Part shown: positions 9,461-16,994 of the stretch, in pieces
Numbering within the stretch: position 1 is the first letter of the stretch
Layout of the letters: each line of letters opens with the position of its first letter
Assembly (NCBI GenBank): GCA_035689115.1
Contig: DASSMA010000014.1
Location: 5,432-69,431 of the forward strand
DNA: 64,000 nucleotides
Source of the DNA: JAHFUS01 sp035689115
GTDB lineage: Bacteria > Actinomycetota > Acidimicrobiia > Acidimicrobiales > GCA-2861595
Reading direction: 5' to 3'
Program-made: the position numbers and the translations under genes
The notes under the pieces: model-generated
Database searches by the model: none
Told to the model about the DNA's origin: nothing
The model's input: only the letters and a program-made list of their open reading frames with translations

Positions 9461-9616
9461 ATGCATCATCGGCGGGCCCACCCTGAGGCGGGCTCGCTGC
9501 GCCTCCGGTGGCCTCGGTACTCCGAGCACCCGGCCCTCAATCGCATCCGCTGGGCAGCCGTGATAGCCGGGTTCCTCGTGGTCACCGCCGTCGTCGCTGT
9601 ACTGGCAATCCGGTAA
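9461..9616 (+). CDS. Small single-pass membrane protein (hypothetical)
   Basis: A 51-residue frame from the ATG at 9461 (GTG codons at 9449 and 9452 are also in frame). It has a basic, His/Arg-rich N-terminus and one hydrophobic helix of about 20 residues at the C-terminus (AAVIAGFLVVTAVVAVLAI) ending in Arg. It fills the gap between the SCO6745-like gene and the PH-domain gene, both on the same strand. No ribosome-binding site stands out, so this is a candidate supported mainly by the tail-anchor-like layout and position. Confidence 0.35.
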   Translation: MHHRRAHPEAGSLRLRWPRYSEHPALNRIRWAAVIAGFLVVTAVVAVLAIR

Positions 9617-9642
9617 CCGCCGGCTGAGCGATCATCGGGGGC

Positions 9643-10212
9643 GTGACGAGGACGTTCCGCAACCGCACCTTCCCGGTGATCGGCTGGGTGTGCGTCGTCC
9701 CGCTGGCGCTGGCGGCGATCGGGTGCCTCGTCGGAGCGATCGTCGCCGACGTACCGCTGGTGGGAAGGGGCTGGCTCCTCCTCGGCACCGCCGCGTCGAC
9801 TGCGCTCGCCGTGGTGGTCCGGCGCGGCTACATCGCCACCCGCGTCGAGGCCACCGGCGAGGGGGTCGTCGTCGTGAATCCGTGGCGCACGGAAACGCTG
9901 GCGTGGGGCGACGTGCTGGGGTTCTCGGCCGACACCCACCTCGTCGTCCATCGCCGGCAGGGCCCGAAGATCCGGGTCTTCGCCGTGCAGGCCGCCAACC
10001 TGGCCCGGATGCTCGGCAGGGAGAGCCATGCCGACCACGTGGCGCGCGACCTGAACGGGCTGCTCGCCGAGCACGGCGGGCCGAGCCGGGCCTCGCTCGA
10101 CCAGGAGTACGAGTTGACGCCCGAGAAGCGGCGGACCCTCCGCCGCCAGGCGCTCGGGGTGGCCGCCGCGATGGCCGTCCTGTTCGTGGTGCGGGTGCTC
10201 GTCGATCGGTAG
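9643..10212 (+). CDS. Membrane protein with PH-like domain
   Basis: 189 residues from a GTG at 9643. Two N-terminal membrane helices (about 10-34 and 42-58) are followed by a domain of about 60 residues (IATRVEATGEGVVVVNPWRTETLAWGDVLGF) typical of bacterial PH domains of the PF10756/bPH6 kind. A basic linker and a final membrane helix near the C-terminus (AAAMAVLFVVRVLV) complete it. Bacterial PH membrane proteins are poorly characterised and are often linked to envelope or cell-division functions. It is 26 nt behind the small membrane protein gene and 29 nt ahead of the LuxR-type regulator. Confidence 0.6.
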   Translation: MTRTFRNRTFPVIGWVCVVPLALAAIGCLVGAIVADVPLVGRGWLLLGTAASTALAVVVRRGYIATRVEATGEGVVVVNPWRTETLAWGDVLGFSADTHLVVHRRQGPKIRVFAVQAANLARMLGRESHADHVARDLNGLLAEHGGPSRASLDQEYELTPEKRRTLRRQALGVAAAMAVLFVVRVLVDR

Positions 10213-10241
10213 CGGGGCTGCCGCCGATAGCTTCGGGGCGG

Positions 10242-12533
10242 ATGTCCGCCACCAACCTCCCGAGTGCTCGCGTCGCCCTCATCGGGCGCGACGCAGAGGT
10301 GGGGGCGCTCGCCACGGCAGTGCGGTCGGCCACCGGCCGGCTGGTGACGGTGACCGGCTGCGGCGGGTCGGGCAAGACGAGCCTGGCGGTCGCGGCCACC
10401 CGCCGGGTCCTGCCCGACTTCCCCGACGGGGGCTGGTTCTGCGACCTGTCCGGCTGGCGCTCGGCGGACGAGCTCCCGGCCGCGGTCGCCGCCGCCGTCG
10501 GTCTGCGGGAGCGGCCCCAGGGCGACTTCGCCGCCGACCTTCGCGCCTTCCTCCACGACCGGCGCGTCCTCGTGGTGCTGGACAACTGCGAGCACCTGAT
10601 CGACGCCGTGGCTGCCCTCGCCGGGTCGTTGCTGGACGCGGCACCGGCACTCCGCCTTCTGGCGACGAGCCGCGAGCCGCTGCGCATCGCCGGCGAGCAG
10701 GTGTTCCCGCTCGCCCCGCTCGCCATCCCGCCGGCCGTCGAGACCGTGGAGGACCTGGAAGGCTTCCCGTCGGTGGAACTCTTCCTCGAACGGGCGCGGG
10801 CCGCCGCACCGGACCTCACCTTGGCCCCCGCCAACGCTGCTGCGGTCGCCGAGATCTGCCGGCGCCTGGACGGGATACCGCTCGCCATCGAGCTCGCCGC
10901 CGTGCGCGCCAGCACGATGACGCTCGACTCGATGGCCGGCCGCCTCGCCGGCGGCTTCGACCTGCTCATCGCCAAGGGGCGATCTCGCCCCGAGCGGCAC
11001 CAGACGATGCGCGCCATGCTCGAGTGGAGTCACGACCTGCTGAGCGGCGAGGAACGGGTGGTGTTCCGGCGGCTCGGCGTGTTCCCGGCCTCGTGGACCG
11101 TGGACGCGGCCGCAGCCGTCTGCGCCGAGCCCGACGGGGCCGCGGCCGTGCCGCTCCTGGTCGGGGATCTCGTCGACAAGTCACTCGTCGTGCTGGTGAC
11201 GACGGAGGGCGAGGCTCGGTACCGCCTGCTGGCGCCGGTCCGGGAGTACGCCGCCGGCCGGTTGGCGGCCTCGGGCGAGCACGAGCTGGTCAAGAACCGG
11301 CACCGGGCGTTCTACGTGGCGCTCGCCGAACGGGCCGAGCCCGAGATCCACCGGGGCGACCAGGCTGTCTGGATCCGCCGCCTGGACGCCGACCTCGACA
11401 ACCTGCGGCTCGCCGTCCGGACCAGCCACGGCAGGGGGGACGCCGAGAGTGCCCTGCGGCTGGCCGGCGCCCTCTGGTGGTACGTCTGGCAGCGCGGGCA
11501 CCTCCGCGAGGGACTCGCCTGGCTGGAGCCGGCGATCGGCCGACCCGAGGTGGCGACGGCAGCGCGCATCGCCGGCCTGCGGGCCTCCGCCATGTGGCAC
11601 GGCGCCCTCGGGCACCAGGATCGGGCCGCCGCCGACGCCCGGCAGCTGCACGAGGTGAGCCGGACCACCGGCGACGTCGCCCAACTGGCCCGAGCCGAGA
11701 CCCTGCTGGGGCTGGAGCGGCTGCGCAGCGGCGACCTCGCCGGTACCCGGCCGCACTTCGAGGCCGCCGTCGCTGCGGCCCGGGCGGCGGGCGACGACGT
11801 CATCGTCGCCCACTCGCTCGTCAACCTGGGCCACGTGGCCGCCGTGGACCGGGACGCCGCCGACGCCGAGGACCTCGTGCGGCAGGGCCTGGCCCAGTTC
11901 GAGGCCAACGGCGACAGCTGGGGCGTGGCGTACGCGTCCAACTACCTGTCCAGCCTGGCGCGGGCCAGGGGCGATTTCGCCGTGGCCACCGAGACGTCGG
12001 GGCGCGCCGTGGGTCTGCTCCACGAGCTGGGCGACCGCTTCTACCTGATCTTCGCCGTCGAGGACCTGGCCCGCGCCCTCGCCGGCGGGCGCCGGCCGGA
12101 GACGGCCGCTCGCCTGCTCGGTGCAGCGGACGCCATCCGCCGTTCCACCGGCGCGCCGATCTCACCGGGTGCCCGCCGGGAATACGACGCGACGGTTGCC
12201 CAGCTGGAGGAGGCCCTCGGGGCCGAGGCGTTCCGCCGGGCCAGGTCGGAGGGCGCGGCGCGCTCCATCGACGAGCTGCTCAGGGAAGCCATGACGCCAC
12301 CGGCGCCGGCCGCCGACCGAGCCGCTCTGGCCGGGCCCGGCGGCGCCCTCACCAGGCGGGAGCTGGAGGTGGCCCGACTGATGGCGGCGGGGCGGAGCAA
12401 CAAGGAGATCGCCGCTGCGCTGGTGATCGCCGTCGGCACGGCGGGGATCCACGTCGAGCACATCCTCCGCAAGCTCGACCTCCGCTCACGCCATCAGGTC
12501 GGCGACTGGGCCCGGGATCGCGGGCTGGTCTGA
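10242..12533 (+). CDS. LuxR-type transcriptional regulator with STAND/NB-ARC ATPase and TPR region
   Basis: 763 residues from the ATG at 10242. N-terminal ATPase: Walker A TGCGGSGKTSLA (about 37-48), Walker B LVVLDNCEHLID and LLATSREPLRIAGE, the usual set in large ATP-binding LuxR/AfsR-type regulators. The middle region (about 350-660) is made of alpha-helical TPR-like repeats, the expected sensor or scaffold part. The C-terminus carries a LuxR HTH, LTRRELEVARLMAAGRSNKEIA, followed by VEHILRKLDLRSR. The recognition helix is slightly unusual (VAVGTAGIHVEHI rather than the common SxRTVExHV). It probably activates genes in response to a ligand and is ATP-gated. The SnoaL-like gene 104 nt downstream on the same strand is a possible target. 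Confidence 0.85.
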   Translation: MSATNLPSARVALIGRDAEVGALATAVRSATGRLVTVTGCGGSGKTSLAVAATRRVLPDFPDGGWFCDLSGWRSADELPAAVAAAVGLRERPQGDFAADLRAFLHDRRVLVVLDNCEHLIDAVAALAGSLLDAAPALRLLATSREPLRIAGEQVFPLAPLAIPPAVETVEDLEGFPSVELFLERARAAAPDLTLAPANAAAVAEICRRLDGIPLAIELAAVRASTMTLDSMAGRLAGGFDLLIAKGRSRPERHQTMRAMLEWSHDLLSGEERVVFRRLGVFPASWTVDAAAAVCAEPDGAAAVPLLVGDLVDKSLVVLVTTEGEARYRLLAPVREYAAGRLAASGEHELVKNRHRAFYVALAERAEPEIHRGDQAVWIRRLDADLDNLRLAVRTSHGRGDAESALRLAGALWWYVWQRGHLREGLAWLEPAIGRPEVATAARIAGLRASAMWHGALGHQDRAAADARQLHEVSRTTGDVAQLARAETLLGLERLRSGDLAGTRPHFEAAVAAARAAGDDVIVAHSLVNLGHVAAVDRDAADAEDLVRQGLAQFEANGDSWGVAYASNYLSSLARARGDFAVATETSGRAVGLLHELGDRFYLIFAVEDLARALAGGRRPETAARLLGAADAIRRSTGAPISPGARREYDATVAQLEEALGAEAFRRARSEGAARSIDELLREAMTPPAPAADRAALAGPGGALTRRELEVARLMAAGRSNKEIAAALVIAVGTAGIHVEHILRKLDLRSRHQVGDWARDRGLV

Positions 12534-12637
12534 GCCGCGGAATATGGACCCGGCGTATGGAGTCTCCAGATGACGTGCGGGCCCCGTTCGGTCATCGTGA
12601 GGCGGGTACCAGCGATACCCCGAGGAAGGGAGCACCG

Positions 12638-13090
12638 ATGTCCATCGAGGCGAACAAGAAGCTGAACCGCCAGTGGATCCAGGCCTTCAACGAGCGCGAC
12701 TGGGCGGCCGAGGCGGCCTGCCGTACGGAGGACTACACCGCCCACATGCAGGGTGCCCCGGTGACCCTCGACGGTGAGGGCTGGGCCGGCTACCTCCAGA
12801 TGTTCGTCGGCGGCTTCCCGGACGTGCAGATCTCGGTCGACGCGGAGCTGGGCGAGGGCAACCTCGTCACGTCGCGCTGGACCCTCGCCGGGACCCACCT
12901 CGGTGGCTTCCTGGGCGCGCCCGCCACCGGCCGCCAGGTCGCGATCACCGGCATCGACATCAGCCGGGTGGTGGACGGCAGGATCGCCGAGCACTGGGCC
13001 CAGTTCGACGGCGTGGGGCTCATGCAGCAGATCGGCGTCGCCCCCGGGCCGGGCGGGGCGGACGTCGAGGCGAGCGGCGCGTACCGCTGA
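12638..13090 (+). CDS. SnoaL-like (NTF2-fold) ester cyclase/polyketide-cyclase family protein
   Basis: 150 residues from the ATG at 12638, with GAGGAAGG about 10 nt upstream. The fold is recognisable from the NTF2 pattern: NKKLNRQWIQAFNERDWAAEAACRTEDY, then GPAxLDGxxGxxxYLQMFVGGFPDVQISVD, LVTSRWTLAGTHLG and the closing strand RIAEHWAQFDGVGLMQQIG. This C-terminal signature (GKIxEHWxxxDxxGLMxQLG) is that of the ester cyclase/SnoaL group. Many such stand-alone genes have no known substrate. The gene ends 3 nt from the convergent DUF3224-like gene. Confidence 0.75.
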   Translation: MSIEANKKLNRQWIQAFNERDWAAEAACRTEDYTAHMQGAPVTLDGEGWAGYLQMFVGGFPDVQISVDAELGEGNLVTSRWTLAGTHLGGFLGAPATGRQVAITGIDISRVVDGRIAEHWAQFDGVGLMQQIGVAPGPGGADVEASGAYR

Positions 13091-13093
13091 TCC

Positions 13094-13558
13094 TCAATGG
13101 CGGGTGAGGTCGACGACGCCGGCGAAGGTGGTCGAGGCGGTGGCAGGGTCGAACGACGATGTGCCGTGGCCGGTGGCGGTGCTGTAGGCGCCGCTGCCGG
13201 CGACGACCTGCCAGGTGCCGTCGAGCCCGTCGCCGCTGATGAGCAGCTCGTCCCGCAGCACGAACGTCCCACCCGCGCCGGTGAACTCGAGCTCGACCTG
13301 GAGCGCGCCCGCGGCCGGCGAGTGCTCGAGCGACCCCGAGAGGTGGAGGTCGCTCCGCTCGAACCTCCCGCCGTCTTCGATGGCGCCGGTCGCCGACCAG
13401 GAGCCGGCGAACCCGGGCCCGGCGTCAACGGTGGCGACGATGGTGACGGCAGCGGGCGGGGAGGCGACCGCAGGTGCCGGCGAGGTGGTCGCAGCGCCGG
13501 CCAGGACCAGCAGGCCGGCGGCGAGGCGGCCGGCGCGGGGGTGCATCCGTCGGGGCAT
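13094..13558 (-). CDS. Secreted DUF3224-like beta-barrel protein
   Basis: 154 residues. It starts with a basic MPRRMHPRAGR and a hydrophobic Ala/Leu-rich segment ending in ASPPA, a good signal peptide. The mature part (GFAGSWSATGAIEDGGRFERSDLH, then SLEHSPAAGALQVELEFTGAGGTF, then the closing GSGAYSTATGHGTSSFD) has the alternating strand pattern and the GxGxYxxATGxG signature of DUF3224, which is related to the allene-oxide-cyclase/dirigent-like barrels. No catalytic role is known to me. It lies 16 nt behind the small gene at 13575-13895 on the same strand, so the two probably form an operon. Confidence 0.65.
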   Translation of the reverse strand: MPRRMHPRAGRLAAGLLVLAGAATTSPAPAVASPPAAVTIVATVDAGPGFAGSWSATGAIEDGGRFERSDLHLSGSLEHSPAAGALQVELEFTGAGGTFVLRDELLISGDGLDGTWQVVAGSGAYSTATGHGTSSFDPATASTTFAGVVDLTRH

Positions 13559-13574
13559 GGGAGATCCTTTCGGG

Positions 13575-13895
13575 TCAGGGCTGCCCGTCGAGGGACGGGT
13601 GGGCCAGATGAAGTTGGAGGATCGTGATGTCGGCAGCGTCGGGAGTCGGGAACCGGGCCGAGCGGAGGACCTGGTGGAACGCGGGGTCGGAGAAGCGGGC
13701 GGTGATATGGGCCTCGGACCGCCAGACCCCGACGATGGAGAGGGCGTCGTCGCCCAGCGCGCAGAAGTGGCGGAGCTCGCCGATGGGTGGACCGGGCCGG
13801 GCCAGGATCTGCTCGTGGGCCCGATCGTAGGCGGTCCGTAGGCGGTCGGGGTCGCCGGGGAAGCGGGCGATGAGGAGGGCTGCCGTCTCGTTCAT
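13575..13895 (-). CDS. Small protein of unknown function (antibiotic-monooxygenase-like size and layout)
   Basis: 106 residues from the ATG at 13895 (MNETAALLIARFPGD). An upstream in-frame start at 13922 would place the codons inside a perfect palindrome and is unlikely. The order of elements (IARFPGDPDRLRTAYDRAHEQIL, then a central WRSEAHITARFSDPAFHQVL, then a C-terminal strand) suggests a single ferredoxin-like alpha-beta unit, as in dimeric alpha/beta-barrel proteins, but I do not recognise the family with confidence. It is divergent from a LysR gene, with an operator-like palindrome between them, so it is probably the LysR target together with 13094-13558. Confidence 0.5.
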   Translation of the reverse strand: MNETAALLIARFPGDPDRLRTAYDRAHEQILARPGPPIGELRHFCALGDDALSIVGVWRSEAHITARFSDPAFHQVLRSARFPTPDAADITILQLHLAHPSLDGQP

Positions 13896-13911
13896 GGCTC
13901 CAGCAAAGACC

Positions 13912-13932
13912 TGTTGCACCATCGGTGCAACA
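13912..13932. promoter_or_regulatory. Perfect palindrome in the LysR divergent intergenic region (probable operator)
   Basis: TGTTGCACC, spacer ATC, GGTGCAACA: a 9+9 nt perfect inverted repeat, the usual shape and size of a LysR-family binding site (T-N11-A core is satisfied by T...A within it). It lies 16 nt from the start of the small gene on the minus strand and 32 nt from the LysR start, so a protein bound here would overlap both promoters. The sequence is AT-richer than its surroundings. Confidence 0.7.
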
Positions 13933-13963
13933 GAACTTGTCGATGACAGTATCGTGATAATCG

Positions 13964-14887
13964 ATGCACGACCTGCGCCGGCTCCGGGCCTTCCACGAGG
14001 TTGCCGAGCGCGGGTCCTTCTCGGCTGCGGCGCTGGCCCTGGGCTACGCCCAATCGGTCGTGTCCCACCACATCGCCGCCCTCGAGGCCGAGCACGGCAT
14101 CACCCTCGTCGACCGCACCTCCCGCCCGGTCCGGCTCACGCCGGCCGGCGAGCAGCTGGAAGCCCACGCCGTCGACGTCCTCGGTTCCGTTGCGGCGGCC
14201 GAGGACACGCTGCGGGCGCTGGCCGGCGTCCGCCGCGGCGTGCTGCGCATCGGCGCGTTCGACACCGCGTGCACCAGCTTCGTCCCCGTCGCCATGGCCC
14301 GCTTCGAGCGGGCGCACCCGGGCGTCCAGGTCACCCTCGACGTCGACGAGCCGACCGCCGCTCTGCGACGGGTGCGGGCGGGGGACCTCGACCTCGCCGT
14401 CGCCTTCATCCATCGCACGGCCGATCACGGGGTCGTCGACGACGCTCTGACCTGGACGGTGCTGGGCACCGACCCCTTCCGGCTGGTGCTCCCGCCCGGC
14501 CATCGGCTCGCCGGGCGCCGGCGTTTGCGGCCCGCCGACCTGGCCCGGGAGCGGTTCTGCGCCCCGCCGCGCGAAGGCAGCGGCCTCACCTACCACGAGA
14601 TGCTCGACAAGCTCGGCGCCGAGGGCGGCTTCCGGCCGGTCGTGGCCTACACCGTCGCCGGCGTCGACGTCGCCAGGGCGCTCGTGGCCGCCGGGCTCGG
14701 CATCGCCGTCATGGGCCAGCACACCATCCCGCCCGGCGACGCAACCGTCGTCGTCCGGCCCCTGCCCGGCCAGAGCGCCCCCGAGCGAACCGTCTTCGCC
14801 GCCTGGCTGCGGGACCGCCGGGTGCCGGCGCTCGACCGGATGCTCCCGCTCCTCCAGGCCGCCGCCGGCGAGGCCATGCGGCGCTGA
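13964..14887 (+). CDS. LysR-family transcriptional regulator
   Basis: 307 residues, the standard length for the family. The N-terminal winged HTH is clear: DLRRLRAFHEVAERGSFSAAALALGYAQS, then VSHHIAALEAEHGITLVDR and TPAGEQLEAHA. The two-lobed ligand-binding domain follows (LRIGAFDTACTSFVPVAMARFERAHPGVQVTL, and GLGIAVMGQHTIPPGD near the C-terminus). It is divergent from the two-gene unit 13895-13094 across a 68-nt gap that contains a perfect palindrome, the classic autoregulated LysR arrangement. Its inducer is unknown. Confidence 0.9.
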   Translation: MHDLRRLRAFHEVAERGSFSAAALALGYAQSVVSHHIAALEAEHGITLVDRTSRPVRLTPAGEQLEAHAVDVLGSVAAAEDTLRALAGVRRGVLRIGAFDTACTSFVPVAMARFERAHPGVQVTLDVDEPTAALRRVRAGDLDLAVAFIHRTADHGVVDDALTWTVLGTDPFRLVLPPGHRLAGRRRLRPADLARERFCAPPREGSGLTYHEMLDKLGAEGGFRPVVAYTVAGVDVARALVAAGLGIAVMGQHTIPPGDATVVVRPLPGQSAPERTVFAAWLRDRRVPALDRMLPLLQAAAGEAMRR

Positions 14888-15009
14888 TCAGGGGCGCCGC
14901 TGCCCGATCAGGCAGCCGGCCGTGCCCGTCCGGGTGCCCGCCGGCCGCTTGTGGGCGACCCCGGCGGCCGGGATGATCGGTCCAGCACTGCTCCAGATAC
15001 GGGGTGTCC

Positions 15010-16080
15010 ATGGACCGACAGCTGGCGCATCGCGCCGCACTGCTGCCGCCCACGCTGTCCGGACAGCACCAGCGGGCAGCGGTCCGCGCCCCGCTCGGGG
15101 CCGTCTCGATCGACCAGGTGCTCACCCTGCAACGGCTGGCCGGGAACCGGGCGGTGGCCGCGCTGCTCGGCGCCGACCCTCCTGTCGTCGTCCAGCGGGG
15201 GATCAGGAAGCCGGGCGCGGCCGGCCTCTACACGCGGGCCCCGGCAATGTGCGGCGGCGAGAAGCTCTCCGTCTCCGTCAAGCTGGAATTGCAGAACATC
15301 ATCACCAAGGACAAGCGGAACAAGAGCGGCAAGCACTTCACCCTGAGGCAGGCGGTGGCGTGGGCGAAGCGGCAGGTCAAGAAGACCGGCAACTTCCTCA
15401 TGAACCGGGCCGGCAAGCGCCTCAAGACGGCCAAGGAGTGCGAGGACTGCCTCACCGGGCAGGGCCTCGACATGACGATCGTCGGTCCCAAGCTCACCGG
15501 CCACGCGCCGCTCTGGAACGCCCTGTTCGGCATCGCCTGGTTCGTCGAGGACGACTTCAAGAAGGTCACGGGGAACGGTCAGGCGGCGTACTGCTCGTTC
15601 ACCCAGACGGTGAACTCGCTCATGCCCCGGCTGGCTCCCCAGATCAGCGGCTTCAACGAGGCGGTGGCGGCGATGGTGAAGGCCGAGCCGGGGCCGGCCT
15701 GCGCCATGAAGGGGTCGATGTTCGAGCGCTGGACCCTGAGCAACGTCCTAGCCAGCGCCGGCCAGCGCATCCGCTTCAAGAAGCAGGGGAACATGGGGCA
15801 GGACAGGAGCTCCGACGGCTACGACCCCGCCACCGGCACGCTGTGGGACATGAAGCACTACACCGAGAAGATGGCGGCCTCCACTAACAACGACCAGGCC
15901 GCCGACTACGACGAGATCCTCACCAAGGGGTACAAGTCCATCACCGGGCAGACCATCTCCGCCGTGAACTACCTCTTCCCGACGCTGGACGCGGCCAAGG
16001 CCAACAAGTGGCTGGCCTCGACCTACGGTTTCGGCGTGTACTACGTCGAGGACCCGACGACGCTGAAGCAGCATGCCTGA
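15010..16080 (+). CDS. eCIS-tagged toxin candidate with PD-(D/E)XK-like C-terminus
   Basis: 356 residues from the ATG at 15010 (a GTG at 15004 is also possible). Near residues 38-62 is LTLQRLAGNRAVAALLGADPP followed by VVVQR, the eCIS-associated tag. A Lys/Arg-rich middle region follows. The C-terminal 120 residues start with a Glu helix (MFERWTLSNVLASAG, about 236) and contain SSDGYDPATGTLWDMKHY, where the spacing of Asp and the D-x-K of WDMKHY fits the restriction-endonuclease fold (E...D...DxK) common in polymorphic toxins. The gene ends inside the start of the next gene (8-nt overlap), which is immunity-like. Inference: a DNase-type effector. The fold call rests on motif spacing only. Confidence 0.6.
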   Translation: MDRQLAHRAALLPPTLSGQHQRAAVRAPLGAVSIDQVLTLQRLAGNRAVAALLGADPPVVVQRGIRKPGAAGLYTRAPAMCGGEKLSVSVKLELQNIITKDKRNKSGKHFTLRQAVAWAKRQVKKTGNFLMNRAGKRLKTAKECEDCLTGQGLDMTIVGPKLTGHAPLWNALFGIAWFVEDDFKKVTGNGQAAYCSFTQTVNSLMPRLAPQISGFNEAVAAMVKAEPGPACAMKGSMFERWTLSNVLASAGQRIRFKKQGNMGQDRSSDGYDPATGTLWDMKHYTEKMAASTNNDQAADYDEILTKGYKSITGQTISAVNYLFPTLDAAKANKWLASTYGFGVYYVEDPTTLKQHA

Positions 16081-16813
16081 CGGCGGCGAGCAGGTCTTCT
16101 GGCGGGCCACGACGCGGAGGCACGACTGGGCCTCGGGGGACTTCGTATCCCGGCTGCTGGCGGCCGCCGCCGACCTCGGGCTGGTCGGCCCCTCCACGTG
16201 GCGCAGGGCCGGCATCGCCGGCGAGCAGGAGCCGACCGCCGGCGAGCCGCCGGCCGAACTGGCCACGCACCTGCCGGCGCCGGGCCCCGACGAGCCGGAG
16301 GCGGGCGTCGTCGAGTGCGGCGGCGACGAGCCGTTCGCCTGGTCGGCAACCGTGAGCGTGGCCGTGCCCGGGGCCCGGCGGCCGCCGCCCAGCACGGTGT
16401 CGATCTGGTCGGACTGGGAGTGGGTCCGCCGCACCGGGCGGGCGTCGGACCGCCTGGCGGCCGCCTTCGCCGGGGTCCACTCGCCGGCCGACACCGAGTA
16501 CGCCTTCGTGCACCCCTACAGCCGCTGGCTCGACCTGTCGGCCGGCGCCTACCGGCGACCGGTGACGTCTGGCCCCACGTTCCGTGGCGTGTGCTGGCTC
16601 ACCTTCCTGGGTCCGGGACAGATCGAGGAGTTCCAGGCCGACCGCCTCGGCCACCTCGACGGGGCGGAGCTGCGCTGGGCCGGCGGCGAGGGCCTGCTGG
16701 TGCGGGCCACCCGTGAGCTGTCCGAGGCCGCCACGCCGGCCGGCGAGGAGCGCCTGGTGGGCCTCACCGAGGCCTTCCGCCAGGCGCTGAGGCCCGACTC
16801 CCGCTGGCGGTGA
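16073..16813 (+). CDS. Immunity-protein candidate for the upstream toxin
   Basis: 246 residues. The ATG at 16073 overlaps the toxin's stop by 8 nt, so translation is coupled. The protein is acidic overall and cytosolic (no signal peptide or membrane helix). It shows the pattern GPTFRGVCWLTFLGPGQIEEF and a C-terminal ...GGEGLLVRATRELSEAATP...LTEAF, which reminds me of the Imm52-type immunity proteins of polymorphic toxin systems, though I could not confirm the family. Acidic charge, position and coupling are what an immunity protein against a basic nuclease would show. The alternative is a chaperone or adaptor for toxin loading. Confidence 0.5.
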   Translation: MPDGGEQVFWRATTRRHDWASGDFVSRLLAAAADLGLVGPSTWRRAGIAGEQEPTAGEPPAELATHLPAPGPDEPEAGVVECGGDEPFAWSATVSVAVPGARRPPPSTVSIWSDWEWVRRTGRASDRLAAAFAGVHSPADTEYAFVHPYSRWLDLSAGAYRRPVTSGPTFRGVCWLTFLGPGQIEEFQADRLGHLDGAELRWAGGEGLLVRATRELSEAATPAGEERLVGLTEAFRQALRPDSRWR

Positions 16814-16994
16814 CGACGAACCTCGTGGCCTTTCGACGTGGACGGTAACCGCGGTCGCCTCGCGCACGCAGGCCGTGCCGGCCTCGTGAGGTGTTCGTCG
16901 TCGCTCGTTCACACGGGTGCAACTTCCGCCGAACACGGGCGCGGTTGGATTGGGCAATGGACGCCCAGAGCACCTGTCGCGAGACGGAGCCGGT

